A stretch of 64,000 nucleotides of DNA from Occallatibacter savannae (lineage in GTDB: Bacteria; Acidobacteriota; Terriglobia; Terriglobales; Acidobacteriaceae). This document shows positions 32,849 through 42,075 of this stretch, in pieces (the first letter of the stretch is position 1; each line of letters opens with the position of its first letter). Both the position numbers and the translations under genes were made by a program. The notes under the pieces were generated by a model. That model did no database searches and was not told where the DNA came from. It saw nothing but the letters and a program-made list of their open reading frames with translations. The DNA lies in assembly GCF_003131205.1 (NCBI RefSeq), contig NZ_QFFY01000007.1, positions 62,001-126,000 of the forward strand, read 5' to 3'.

Positions 32849-35539
32849 TCACCGCCCCGAATCGTAATTCAAATTCGGCGCCAGCCACCGCTCCACTTCG
32901 GCCACGCTCATCCCCTTGCGTTCAGCGTAGTCCGCAACCTGCTCGCGATCGATCTTCCCCAGCGTGAAATACCGCGACTCCGGATGCGCAAAGTACAACC
33001 CGCTCACGCTCGACCCCGGCCACATCGCAAATGATTCCGTCAGCTTGATGCCCGTACTCGCCTCGACATCCAGCAGCCGCCAGATCGTTCCCTTCTCCGT
33101 ATGATCGGGACACGCCGGATACCCGGGCGCTGGCCGAATCCCGCGATATTTCTCGTGGATCAGCTCATCCGGGCTGAGGTTTTCGGCCCGCCCATATCCC
33201 CACTCGTCGCGCACACGCTTATGCAGGCACTCTGCAAATGCCTCCGCGAGCCGATCGGCCAGCGCTTCCGCCATGATCGCGTTGTAGTCGTCATGCTTCG
33301 CTCTGAAGCTATCCGCCAGCTCCTTCAGACCGGTCCCCGCCGTGACCGCAAAAGCCCCAACGTAATCGCCTAGCCCAATCTCCCGCGGAGCAACGAAGTC
33401 TGCCAGCGATCTGCACGGCTCGCTGCCTTCACGATTCGCCTGCTGCCGCAAAAAGTGCAGCGTCCCAAGCGACTCCGTCCTCGCCGCATCTCCGAACAGC
33501 TCAATATCGTCGCCCACTGCCTGCGCCGGAAAAAGCCCATACACCGCCCGAGCCCTCAGCAGCTTCTCACTGACAATCCGATCGAGCAGCGCATTCGCCT
33601 CGTTGAAGATCTGCCTTGCTTGCGCACCCTGCCGCTCATCGTCCAGAATCCGCGGATAAACCCCCTTTAGCTCCCACGTATGGAAAAACGGCGTCCAGTC
33701 GATAAACTCCCGCAGCGTGGCCAGCGGAAAATCATCCAGCACGCGCACACCAGTAAACTCCGGCTTCGCAACATCCTCGGCCTTCCACTCGATCGGAGTC
33801 CGTCTTTTCCGTGCCTCTGCCAGCGAAATCGTCTTCACCTGCGGCGCAGCATGCATCTTCCGCACTGCATCGTACTCGGCCCGATGCTGCGCAACAAACT
33901 CCGCCCTGTTCTCATCGCTCAGCAAACTCGTGGTCACCGGCACCGCCCGGCTCGCATCCACGATATGCACCACCGGCTCGCTGTAGTGCGGCGCAATCTT
34001 CACCGCCGTGTGCGCGCGGCTCGTTGTCGCTCCCCCGATCAGCAGCGGCAGCTTGAACTGCTGGCGCTCCATCTCCCGCGCCACATGCACCATCTCCTCA
34101 AGAGACGGCGTAATCAGCCCGCTCAGCCCGATGATGTCGGCCTTTACTTCCTTCGCGCGCTCCAGAATCTTCTCCGCCGGAACCATCACGCCCATATCGA
34201 TTACTTCGTAGTTGTTGCAGGCCAGCACAACCCCCACGATGTTCTTCCCGATATCGTGCACATCGCCCTTCACCGTGGCCAGCACGATCTTCCCCTGCGC
34301 CTTCACCTCATGCCCCGCCGCCGCCAGTGCCGCCTTCTCGGCCTCCATAAACGGCGTCAGATACGCAACGGCCTTCTTCATCACGCGTGCCGACTTCACC
34401 ACCTGCGGCAGAAACATCTTCCCCGCACCAAACAGGTCACCCACCACGCTCATCCCCGCCATCAGCGGACCTTCAATCACCGCCAGCGGCCTGCCCAGCT
34501 TCGCCCGCGCCTCCTCCGTGTCGAGTTCGATGAAGTTGTCGATTCCCTTCACCAGCGCGTGCGTCAGCCGATCCTCAACCGAACCGTGCCGCCACTCCTC
34601 TTCCTTCTTCTCCGCGACGACAGCGCTTTCGCCCTTCAGCGTCTCGCCAAACTCAACCAGCCGCTCCGTTGCATCCGCTCGCCGGTTCAGCAGAACATCT
34701 TCAACCAACTCCTTCAGCTTCGGCTCGATCTCCTCGTACACCTCCAGCATTCCCGCATTCACAATGCCCATATCCAGCCCGGCATGGATCGCGTGATACA
34801 GAAACGCCGCGTGCATCGCCTCTCGCACGCGATTGTTCCCTCTGAAGCTGAACGAAATATTCGAAACGCCGCCGCTCACCTTCGCATCCGGCAAGTTCTC
34901 CTTGATCCACTTCGTCGCGCGGATGAAGTCCACAGCATAGTTGTTGTGTTCCTCCATCCCCGTCGCGACCGTCAGGATGTTCGGATCGAAGATGATGTCC
35001 TCTGCCGGAAATCCGACCTTATCCACGAGGATCCGATAAGCCCGCTCGCACACCCGGATCTTGTCTTCAAAATCCGCAGCCTGCCCCTTCTCATCGAACG
35101 CCATCACCACCGCGGCTGCGCCATATTTCAGAACCGTCGCCGCCCGCTCGCAGAAAGCCTTTTCCCCCTCCTTCAGCGAGATCGAGTTCACAATGCCCTT
35201 GCCCTGCAAACACTTCAGCCCCGCCTCCAGCACAGCCCAGTTCGACGAATCCACCATGAATGGAACCTTCGCTACTTCCGGCTCGCTCGCCAGCAGTTGC
35301 AGAAAGCGCGTCATCGCCGCAACGCCGTCAATCATTCCCTCGTCCATGCAGATGTCCAGGACATTTGCCCCGTTCTCCACCTGCTGCCTGGCAACGCTGA
35401 CCGCCTCTTCGTACTTACCGTCCTTGATCAATCGCGCAAACTTCGGCGAACCCGCAACATTGGTCCGCTCGCCGATCATGATGAAGACGCCCTGTTGCTG
35501 CCGGAAGGGCTGCGAACCTGAAAGACGCAACGGCCTCAT
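32849..35539 (-). CDS. metH: Methionine synthase, folate/cobalamin/activation part
   Basis: An 896-residue protein carrying the last three modules of cobalamin-dependent methionine synthase. It has the pterin-binding (methyl-folate) domain (about 20-290; GERTNVAGSPKF, DPNILT), the cobalamin cap and binding domains (about 315-560; H428 in DVHDIGK is the lower cobalt ligand), and the AdoMet activation domain (about 600-890; ending YFTLGKIDREQVADYAERKGM). The homocysteine module is the separate upstream gene, whose stop codon overlaps this ATG by 4 bases. The N-terminus (RLSGSQPF) reads as a continuation of the normal inter-domain linker. Confidence 0.95.
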   Translation of the reverse strand: MRPLRLSGSQPFRQQQGVFIMIGERTNVAGSPKFARLIKDGKYEEAVSVARQQVENGANVLDICMDEGMIDGVAAMTRFLQLLASEPEVAKVPFMVDSSNWAVLEAGLKCLQGKGIVNSISLKEGEKAFCERAATVLKYGAAAVVMAFDEKGQAADFEDKIRVCERAYRILVDKVGFPAEDIIFDPNILTVATGMEEHNNYAVDFIRATKWIKENLPDAKVSGGVSNISFSFRGNNRVREAMHAAFLYHAIHAGLDMGIVNAGMLEVYEEIEPKLKELVEDVLLNRRADATERLVEFGETLKGESAVVAEKKEEEWRHGSVEDRLTHALVKGIDNFIELDTEEARAKLGRPLAVIEGPLMAGMSVVGDLFGAGKMFLPQVVKSARVMKKAVAYLTPFMEAEKAALAAAGHEVKAQGKIVLATVKGDVHDIGKNIVGVVLACNNYEVIDMGVMVPAEKILERAKEVKADIIGLSGLITPSLEEMVHVAREMERQQFKLPLLIGGATTSRAHTAVKIAPHYSEPVVHIVDASRAVPVTTSLLSDENRAEFVAQHRAEYDAVRKMHAAPQVKTISLAEARKRRTPIEWKAEDVAKPEFTGVRVLDDFPLATLREFIDWTPFFHTWELKGVYPRILDDERQGAQARQIFNEANALLDRIVSEKLLRARAVYGLFPAQAVGDDIELFGDAARTESLGTLHFLRQQANREGSEPCRSLADFVAPREIGLGDYVGAFAVTAGTGLKELADSFRAKHDDYNAIMAEALADRLAEAFAECLHKRVRDEWGYGRAENLSPDELIHEKYRGIRPAPGYPACPDHTEKGTIWRLLDVEASTGIKLTESFAMWPGSSVSGLYFAHPESRYFTLGKIDREQVADYAERKGMSVAEVERWLAPNLNYDSGR

Positions 35540-36669
35540 CGGCTCACCTCAACGGGCTCCGCTGCGTTCAATGCTCTCGGCGGCAGCCCTTCCAACGCCT
35601 TCGCAATCGCCGCAATATGCTCCGGAGTGTTCCCGCAGCACCCGCCCGCGATGTTGATCAGCCCCGCCTTTGCAAAATCACTGAGATACTTCGCCATGTC
35701 CTCCGGCCCGAAGTTGAATCCCGTCGGCGACAAAGGATTCGGCAACCCCGCATTCGGATAGCACGAGATCGCCACATTTGCCTTCCCCGACAGCTCCTCC
35801 AGAAACGGATACATCAGATCCGGCCCCAGCGAGCAATTCAGCCCCACCGAAAGCGGCTTCACATGCTCCACCGCATTCCAGAACGCCTCGGTCGTTTGCG
35901 CGGAAATCAGCGTCTCTCCCCCGCGTCCCACCGCCGCCGAAATCATCACCGGCAGCTCCACGCCATCCTCATCGAAAACCTCGCGGATCGCCACCAGCGC
36001 AGCCTTCGCATTCAGCGAGTCGAAGATCGTCTCCACCAGCAGAAAGTCCACTCCGCCCGCAATCAGCGCGCGCGCCTGCTCCGCGTAAGCCGTCTTCACC
36101 TGGTCGAACGTCACCGAGCGGAATCCCGGATCGTTCGCATCCGGCGAATTCGACAGCGACACCGTCAGCGGCCCAATCGCACCCGCAACAAACCGCGGTC
36201 TCCCCGTCTCCTTGCCGACCTTGTCCGCCCACTCCCGGCACTGCCGTGCAGACGTCTCATTGATCTCCCACGCCAGCTTCTTCAGGAACGGATCCTCGAT
36301 CACCTTCTGGTAAAACGCCGGATCCTTCCGTCCCCCATGCTCCCGCGGGTCATCCACAAAGAACTCGCTCTGCGCGATTGTTGTCGCCCCAAACGTATTC
36401 GTCTCCAGAATGTCCGCACCCGCTTCGAGAAACCGCCGATGTATATCGCCGATCATCTTCGGCTGCGTCAGCGAGAACAGATCTCCGTTATTCAGCAGGT
36501 CCTTCTTCGAATCTTTGAACCGCTCGCCTCGAATATCGGCCTCGGTCATGCCGTACGTACGGATAGTCGTGCCCATTGCGCCATCAATAATGGCAATGCG
36601 TGTCTTCAGGATCTCGACCAGGGGATGTTGCCGCGCTGTCGTCATATCTGTTTCGATTCTAAGGGCCAT
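35536..36669 (-). CDS. metH: Methionine synthase, homocysteine-binding part
   Basis: A 377-residue homocysteine S-methyltransferase domain, the first module of MetH. It starts with IAIIDGAMGTTI and carries the zinc cysteines in GLNCSLGP and GGCCGNTPEH. It transfers the methyl group from methylcobalamin, bound by the second protein, to homocysteine. In most bacteria this is fused to the rest of the enzyme. The start is uncertain: ATG at 36669 has AGGA upstream, ATG at 36645 gives the more usual N-terminus (MTTARQHPLVEIL). No cobalamin riboswitch is visible in the 100 bases upstream. Confidence 0.94.
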   Translation of the reverse strand: MALRIETDMTTARQHPLVEILKTRIAIIDGAMGTTIRTYGMTEADIRGERFKDSKKDLLNNGDLFSLTQPKMIGDIHRRFLEAGADILETNTFGATTIAQSEFFVDDPREHGGRKDPAFYQKVIEDPFLKKLAWEINETSARQCREWADKVGKETGRPRFVAGAIGPLTVSLSNSPDANDPGFRSVTFDQVKTAYAEQARALIAGGVDFLLVETIFDSLNAKAALVAIREVFDEDGVELPVMISAAVGRGGETLISAQTTEAFWNAVEHVKPLSVGLNCSLGPDLMYPFLEELSGKANVAISCYPNAGLPNPLSPTGFNFGPEDMAKYLSDFAKAGLINIAGGCCGNTPEHIAAIAKALEGLPPRALNAAEPVEVSR

Positions 36670-36775
36670 GCGTCCGATTCCTGCCAGGGCCGCATCGAAC
36701 GGCGACATTCCTTCGCCAGACCGCTTCAGCCCCGACCCGAACTGATTCGTCGAAGCCGATAAACTGATCCAGGCC

Positions 36776-37744
36776 ATGCAATTACCGCCAGAACTGCGCA
36801 ACGCCATCGCCCGGCAGCTAGAAGGAGTCTCCCGCAACCTCCTCAGCGAACGCGCTGCCCGCATCTCCGCGCACTATCGCAACGGAGGCGGCTCCGCTCA
36901 CGCTCTCCGCGACGATCTCGACGCCCTCGCCTACGCAGTCGCCCGCATGCCCGCGACGTACGCAGCCGTCCGCAACGTCCTCGCCCGGTTCCCGGAGCGG
37001 CTCCCCGCCCTCAGTCCCGTCACCATCCTAGACCTCGGCGCAGGACCTGGAACCGCAAGCTGGGCAGCGGCCGACGCGTGGCCAGCCATCTCCTCGATAA
37101 CCCAACTCGACTCGAACGCTCTCCTGCTTGACCTCGGCCGCAAACTCTCCGCCTCGGCCATGTCCGGCCCGCTTCGTGAAGCCCGCGTGGTCCAGACCAG
37201 CCTGCCCACTCCACTGCCTCACTCCGCCGACCTCATCCTGCTCAGCTACACCCTCGCCGAAATGGCCGCACCCGACATCCGCGCCCTCCTTACCTCTGCC
37301 TGGACCAGTTGCGCCGGTGCACTCGCCATCATCGAACCCGGCACCCCCGCCGGCTACGAACGCATTCTGCTCGCTCGCAATCTACTCATCGAACAAGGCG
37401 CAAAGATCCTCGCCCCCTGCCCCCATCACCAGCCCTGTCCCCTCGTTGCACCCGATTGGTGCCACTTCGCTCAGCGCGTTCAGCGCTCGCGTGATCACAT
37501 GCTGCTTAAATCTGCCGACGTCCCCTGGGAAGACGAAAAGTTCTCCTACCTCATAGCCGTCCGCGACAGCCTCTTCACTCCAGCCGCCAACGCCCGCATC
37601 CTCGCCCAGCCGCAAATCACCAAAGCCGGCATCACCGCAAAGCTCTGCCGCCTCGACGGCCACGCCGAATTCGTTCAGATCCCCAAACGCGACCCCGCCG
37701 CGTTCAAAGCGATGAAGAAGAAAGATTGGGGAGACGAAGCCTGA
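36776..37744 (+). CDS. Rsm22/METTL17-like methyltransferase-fold protein
   Basis: A 322-residue protein with a class I SAM-methyltransferase core (ILDLGAGPGTASWA, 84-97) and the C-terminal cysteine pattern of the Rsm22/METTL17 group: C215, C221, C229 (C-x5-C-x7-C in CPHHQPCPLVAPDWCHF) plus C291. In mitochondrial METTL17 a comparable four-cysteine set has been reported to bind a 4Fe-4S cluster, and the protein helps small-subunit ribosome assembly. Whether the bacterial form methylates rRNA is unclear. It is transcribed divergently from metH. A basic tail ends the protein (KAMKKKDWG). Confidence 0.88.
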   Translation: MQLPPELRNAIARQLEGVSRNLLSERAARISAHYRNGGGSAHALRDDLDALAYAVARMPATYAAVRNVLARFPERLPALSPVTILDLGAGPGTASWAAADAWPAISSITQLDSNALLLDLGRKLSASAMSGPLREARVVQTSLPTPLPHSADLILLSYTLAEMAAPDIRALLTSAWTSCAGALAIIEPGTPAGYERILLARNLLIEQGAKILAPCPHHQPCPLVAPDWCHFAQRVQRSRDHMLLKSADVPWEDEKFSYLIAVRDSLFTPAANARILAQPQITKAGITAKLCRLDGHAEFVQIPKRDPAAFKAMKKKDWGDEA

Positions 37745-37750
37745 GATCAG

Positions 37751-38221
37751 CTACCTTGCCGGCGCAATCGCGCTGACCGGCAGCAGCATGTCTTCCTTGC
37801 GCATCACCAGGTTCGTCGCGTTCAGCGTAGCCAGTTCGAACCCGTGTCCATGCGTAATCGCATCGGTCGGGCAAGCCTCGACACAGTACCCGCAGAAAAT
37901 ACACCGGTTGTAGTCGATGTTGTACACCTTAGCGTACCGCTCCGACGACGAAATCCGAACCTCTTCGGTGTTCTCCGCAGCTTCGATATAGATGCAGTTC
38001 GCCGGGCAAGCCGCCGCGCACAGGAAGCACGCCACGCACTTCTCCAGCCCGTTCTCGTCCCTTTGCAGAACGTGAGCCCCGCGGAAGCGCTCTTCAAACT
38101 TCGCTCCGCGCATCGGCCCCGGGCCGTCAGGGTAGTTCTCCACCTGAGTAGGCTGCAGCATCTCGCCAAACGTGATGCTCATGCCTTTCGCGATCGCCGC
38201 AATGTTGCGAACTACCGACAT
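37751..38221 (-). CDS. nuoI: NADH-quinone oxidoreductase subunit I
   Basis: A 156-residue 8Fe ferredoxin-type subunit of respiratory complex I that carries clusters N6a and N6b. Two C-x2-C-x2-C-x3-C motifs are present: C62, C65, C68, C72 and C107, C110, C113, C117. The N-terminal amphipathic helix that lies on the membrane is retained. Complex I genes usually form one long operon; here nuoI stands alone, with no nuo gene within 25 kb on either side in this window. It may serve a complex encoded elsewhere, or replace NuoI in a second operon. Confidence 0.93.
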   Translation of the reverse strand: MSVVRNIAAIAKGMSITFGEMLQPTQVENYPDGPGPMRGAKFEERFRGAHVLQRDENGLEKCVACFLCAAACPANCIYIEAAENTEEVRISSSERYAKVYNIDYNRCIFCGYCVEACPTDAITHGHGFELATLNATNLVMRKEDMLLPVSAIAPAR

Positions 38222-38376
38222 GCTTCAAGTATACGATGTCGCACGAGCAGGAGCCAGTTGGCCCCTATCCCAGAACCCCCGCCGTCCTTGCTTGAAACGA
38301 TCGTCTTCATTCTTCGGCAGTCTCTGCCGATGAACAGAGCGTGGGCAGACGCAAGCCCGCACAATGAGGCACAACC

Positions 38377-39300
38377 ATGCCTACCCTGGACCTCGCCGCG
38401 CCGGAAGCCTTGAACGCCATCGACGAAGATCATTCTGAAAGTACCTTTATCGCCGCAAGCCCCTCGATGAGCAAGCTGCTTCATCAGGCCAACATCGTCG
38501 CTCCCCACCTCCGCATCTGCACCATTGAGGGCGAACCTGGATCCGGCAAGCACACCTTGGCGCGTCACCTCTACCGAATCTACAGAGGCCGTCACTCCGA
38601 GATCGAGCCGTGGGGCTTTTCCCGCTGCGACGCGCGCAACTGGCTGCTCTCCCAGATCGATCCGCAGTCTCTGGCCGGCTTCATCTTTCTCGATCGCGTC
38701 GATCTCCTCTCCGGTCCCGCCCAGGCTCTGCTCCTGCGCGTTCTTAAAGATCTCGACTTCCGTCAGTCCACGGCGCTCGTTGTCCTCGCTTCCTCTGAGT
38801 CGCCGCTGCGCGAGCTCGCACGCAATTCGCAGTTCCTCACCGATCTCGCTCTGCGCCTCACCTCCATCCGTCTCTGCGTTCCTCCCCTTCGTGAACGCCG
38901 CGAAGATCTCGTTCCGCTTGCCAACCGTCTCCTGCTCCGCATCGCTGCGCGCTACCGCATCCAACCCGTCGTCCTCACTTCAGGCGCCATCGCCCGCCTC
39001 CTCGAACACCCCTGGCCAGGCAATCTCCGCGAACTCTTTAGCACTCTCGAGTCCGCCGTCATTGAGTCCTCCGGCGGCATCATCCGCGCCGAAGATCTAT
39101 CCCTCCCCATCCGCATCGCACCAAAAGCCTCTTCCATTCATAGCCTCGAACTGCTCAACCTCGATGCCGTCATGCATCAGCACATCCGCCGCGTCCTCGA
39201 CCTGAACCACGGAAACAAGCTCAGAACCGCCCGCCAGCTCGGCATCAGCCGCTCCACCCTCTACCGCCTCCTCGAGAAACGCCTCTCCTTCTCCGCCTGA
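38377..39300 (+). CDS. NtrC-like AAA+/Fis regulator lacking the sigma-54 loop
   Basis: A 307-residue regulator with an AAA+ domain and a C-terminal Fis-type helix-turn-helix (about 275-303; NKLRTARQLGISRSTLYRLLEK). Walker A is GEPGSGKHT (52-60). Walker B is FIFLDRVD, with Arg where active ATPases have Glu (D106-R107). The GAFTGA loop that contacts sigma-54 is missing; the stretch between Walker A and B is about 40 residues shorter than in NtrC. It has no receiver or sensor domain. It probably binds DNA and cannot activate sigma-54 promoters in the usual way. The 155-base region to nuoI holds divergent promoters. Confidence 0.85.
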   Translation: MPTLDLAAPEALNAIDEDHSESTFIAASPSMSKLLHQANIVAPHLRICTIEGEPGSGKHTLARHLYRIYRGRHSEIEPWGFSRCDARNWLLSQIDPQSLAGFIFLDRVDLLSGPAQALLLRVLKDLDFRQSTALVVLASSESPLRELARNSQFLTDLALRLTSIRLCVPPLRERREDLVPLANRLLLRIAARYRIQPVVLTSGAIARLLEHPWPGNLRELFSTLESAVIESSGGIIRAEDLSLPIRIAPKASSIHSLELLNLDAVMHQHIRRVLDLNHGNKLRTARQLGISRSTLYRLLEKRLSFSA

Positions 39301-39341
39301 CGCTGGACCGTCCTCCTCCCCCGTGCTCTAAACTCAAGCCG

Positions 39342-41168
39342 ATGAGCACTCCCCGCGAAGGACGTACCCCCTTGAAGAAATCCGCACTTCTGCTGGCCGC
39401 CGCGGCCCTCCTCTCCACCTCCCTTCCCGTATCCACCCAGCCCGGTTCCGCCACCGCCCCCACCTCAGCCGAAGACCGCGCCAAAGCGCTCCACGCCATC
39501 TTCCACGACTACTGGGAGCAAACCCTCAAGCGCAACCCCGAATTCGCCTCCACCCTGGGCGACAAGCGCTACAACGACCAGCTCTCCGACTACTCAGTCA
39601 AAGCCATCAACGACTGGCTGGCCGTCGAGCAGGAGATGCTTCTCAAGCTCGCAGCCATTGACCCCGCCGGCCTCCCCGACCAGGACCAGGTTAGCCGTGA
39701 TCTCCTCATCCACGACCTCACCGAAGAGCAAGAAGGCGCCGAATTCAAAGCCTGGGAGATGCCCGTCAACCAGATGGGCGGCATCTACGCCGAGTACCCT
39801 CAGCTCGTCGCCCAGCTCAGCTTCACTACCGCCAAGGATTACGACGACTGGATCGCACGCCTTCGCGCCCTGCCCCACGCCTTCGACCAGGTCACCGCCA
39901 ACATGTCGCTCGGCATCGACGACAAGCGCGTCCCACCGAAGTTCCTCCTCGAAAAGACCCTCGACCAGGTCAAGCAGCTCGCCAATCAAAATGCCGAGGA
40001 CTCCCCCCTGGCCCTCCCACTCAAGAAGTTCCCTGACTCCATCTCCGCCGCTGAGCAAACCCGGATCAAGACCGAAATGCTCGCCGCCATCTCGAAACAG
40101 GTCCTCCCCGCCTATCAGCGCTTCGCCCGCTTCCTCGAGGTCTCCTACATACCCGCAGGTCGCGCTGAGCCCGGCATCTCATCCCTGCCCGACGGCGCCG
40201 CCTACTACAAGTTCCGGATCAAAGAGAGCACCACCACCAACCTCACCGCCGACCAGATCCACCAGATCGGCCTCGATGAAGTGAAGAGAGACGAAGCCGA
40301 GATGCTGGCGATCGCGCAGAAGCTCGGCTTCCAGGACCTCAAATCCTTCCGCGCCAGCCTCAAGACCAACCCCAAGCTCAAAGCCACCTCGCGCGACCAG
40401 CTTCTCGAAACCTACCGCGGCTATCTCGGCCCCATGCAGGCGAAACTTCCCGAGCTCTTCGGCCACCTCCCGAAATCCCCATTCGAAGTCGTACCCGTTC
40501 CCGACTACCTCGAGAAGACCTCCGCCCCCGCCTACTACCAGGCGGGCACACCGGATGGCTCCCGCCCCGGCCGCCTCTTCATCGACACCTACAACCCCAC
40601 TGACCGCGATCTCTACCAAGTCGAAGCCATCGCCTATCACGAAGGCCTCCCCGGCCATCACCTCCAAATCTCCATCTCCCGCGAACTCCAGGGCGTCCCC
40701 GATTTCCGCAAGTTTGGCGGCTACTCCGCATTCGCTGAAGGCTGGGGCCTCTACTCCGAGCGCCTCGGCAAAGACATAGGCCTCTACAAAGATCCCTACT
40801 CCGACTACGGCCGTCTCCAGGCTGATATCTGGCGCGCCATCCGCCTCGTCGTCGACACCGGCGTTCACTCACAGCACTGGACACGCCAGCAGATGGTCGA
40901 CTTCTTCCACAACCACTCCACCATCGACGAAACCAGCATGCAGGCCGAGGTCGATCGCTACATCGCCTGGCCCGGCCAGGCTCTCGCTTACAAAATCGGC
41001 CAGCTCGAAATCCTCAAGCTCCGCGACCAGGCCAAAAAGGAACTCGGCGCAAAGTTCGACATCCGCGCCTTTCACGATCAGGTCATCGATTCCGGCGCCC
41101 TCCCGCTCGACGTCCTCGACGAACGCGTCACCCACTGGATCGCCGCCCAAAAATCCACCAGCAAGTAA
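39342..41168 (+). CDS. DUF885 family exported protein (putative metallopeptidase)
   Basis: A 608-residue protein with an N-terminal signal peptide (KSALLLAAAALLSTSLPVS) and the DUF885 domain over most of its length. The motif HEGLPGHH (433-440) looks like a gluzincin-type metal site and is followed by the conserved AFAEGWGLYSE. DUF885 proteins resemble M32/M3-like helical peptidases and are often predicted dipeptidases; the substrate is unknown. It lies 41 bases after the regulator gene on the same strand, but shared transcription is uncertain. Confidence 0.9.
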   Translation: MSTPREGRTPLKKSALLLAAAALLSTSLPVSTQPGSATAPTSAEDRAKALHAIFHDYWEQTLKRNPEFASTLGDKRYNDQLSDYSVKAINDWLAVEQEMLLKLAAIDPAGLPDQDQVSRDLLIHDLTEEQEGAEFKAWEMPVNQMGGIYAEYPQLVAQLSFTTAKDYDDWIARLRALPHAFDQVTANMSLGIDDKRVPPKFLLEKTLDQVKQLANQNAEDSPLALPLKKFPDSISAAEQTRIKTEMLAAISKQVLPAYQRFARFLEVSYIPAGRAEPGISSLPDGAAYYKFRIKESTTTNLTADQIHQIGLDEVKRDEAEMLAIAQKLGFQDLKSFRASLKTNPKLKATSRDQLLETYRGYLGPMQAKLPELFGHLPKSPFEVVPVPDYLEKTSAPAYYQAGTPDGSRPGRLFIDTYNPTDRDLYQVEAIAYHEGLPGHHLQISISRELQGVPDFRKFGGYSAFAEGWGLYSERLGKDIGLYKDPYSDYGRLQADIWRAIRLVVDTGVHSQHWTRQQMVDFFHNHSTIDETSMQAEVDRYIAWPGQALAYKIGQLEILKLRDQAKKELGAKFDIRAFHDQVIDSGALPLDVLDERVTHWIAAQKSTSK

Positions 41169-41366
41169 ATGAATCGAACCTTCAGCGCACAGCGCAAAAC
41201 GCCAATCGAGCGCGGCATACGAATTGTCCGACCAACAACAATGAGTGCCATTCCGACCAGGAGGTCGCCGCAGGCGGCCGCAGCGGAGGAACCCGCAGTT
41301 GCTTTTCAATCCTTGAATCGGCCACTAGCCCTCGCACCCCTGCCGTCAGCGCGTTAAGCTGAACCC

Positions 41367-41936
41367 ATGCAAGTCCCCTACGCGAAGAAATGGCAGAAAG
41401 AAACCGACAAGCTCCGCAAGATCGCACTCGACTGCGACCTCACCGAAGAAATCAAGTGGAGCAAATCCTGCTTCACCTTCCAGAAGAAGAACGTCGCCAT
41501 CATCATCCCGCTCAAAGAGTCCTGCGCCTTCTCCTTCTTCAAAGGCGCGCTCCTCAAGGACCCCAAGCACATCCTTCAGAAGGTCGGCGAACACACCCAG
41601 GCCGGCCGCTGGATCAAGTTCACCTCGGTCAAAGAAATCGCCGCTCTCGAATCAACCCTGACGGCCTACCTCTACGAAGCCATTGAACTCGAAGAATCCG
41701 GCAAAAAAGTAAAGCTCAAAAAGCCTTCCGAATTTCCCGTCCCCGACGAACTGCAAACCCTGCTCGACAAGAATCCTGCACTGCGAGCTGCATTCGAAGC
41801 CCTCACTCCCGGCCGCAGAAAGTCCTACTGCTTTCACATCTCCTCCGCCAAACAGCCCGCCACACGAGCCACCCGAGCCGAGCGCTGCATACCCCTTATC
41901 CTTGCCGGCCGCGGCTTCCTCGAACGCCCCAGCTGA
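41367..41936 (+). CDS. YdeI/OmdA-like DUF1801 protein
   Basis: A 189-residue cytoplasmic protein with a YdeI-type domain: an N-terminal DUF1801 part (EEIKWSKSCFTFQKKNVAII, then AFSFFKGALLKDP) and the C-terminal OmdA-like helical part (PDELQTLLDKNPALRAAFEALTPGRRKSY). Members occur widely and may bind or protect other proteins; no enzyme activity is firmly assigned. It is a single-gene unit, followed by the repeat at 41986. Confidence 0.85.
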   Translation: MQVPYAKKWQKETDKLRKIALDCDLTEEIKWSKSCFTFQKKNVAIIIPLKESCAFSFFKGALLKDPKHILQKVGEHTQAGRWIKFTSVKEIAALESTLTAYLYEAIELEESGKKVKLKKPSEFPVPDELQTLLDKNPALRAAFEALTPGRRKSYCFHISSAKQPATRATRAERCIPLILAGRGFLERPS

Positions 41937-41985
41937 TCCGTCTTGCCGGCCACCAAATCTAATCCAGTGTCCTCTGCTCCCTGCT

Positions 41986-42026
41986 ATCTGATCACTGACC
42001 ACTGATAACTGATCACTGATGACTGT
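41986..42026. repeat. GATCACTG-type degenerate tandem repeat, copy 2
   Basis: Units CTGATCACTGACCACTGATAACTGATCACTG. The copy follows a pyrimidine-rich CTCTGCTCCCTG tract and ends 50 bases upstream of the PadR gene. Confidence 0.75.
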
Positions 42027-42037
42027 CGGTCACATAC

Positions 42038-42052
42038 CTATTTACAAAATAG
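42038..42052. promoter_or_regulatory. Candidate PadR operator
   Basis: Perfect inverted repeat CTATTT-ACA-AAATAG, 24 bases before the padR ATG in an AT-rich patch. PadR regulators often bind AT-rich inverted repeats at their own promoter, so autoregulation is plausible. Confidence 0.45.
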
Positions 42053-42075
42053 TTATCCAGCGCTACCCTCCATCC

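Noticed and set aside
33680..35521. 613-codon plus-strand frame
   Set aside because: Antisense to metH, where cobalamin and pterin motifs are unmistakable.
36670..36775. Cobalamin riboswitch upstream of the split metH
   Set aside because: Only about 105 bases separate metH from the divergent gene, which is too short for a full cobalamin riboswitch, and no B12 box is seen.
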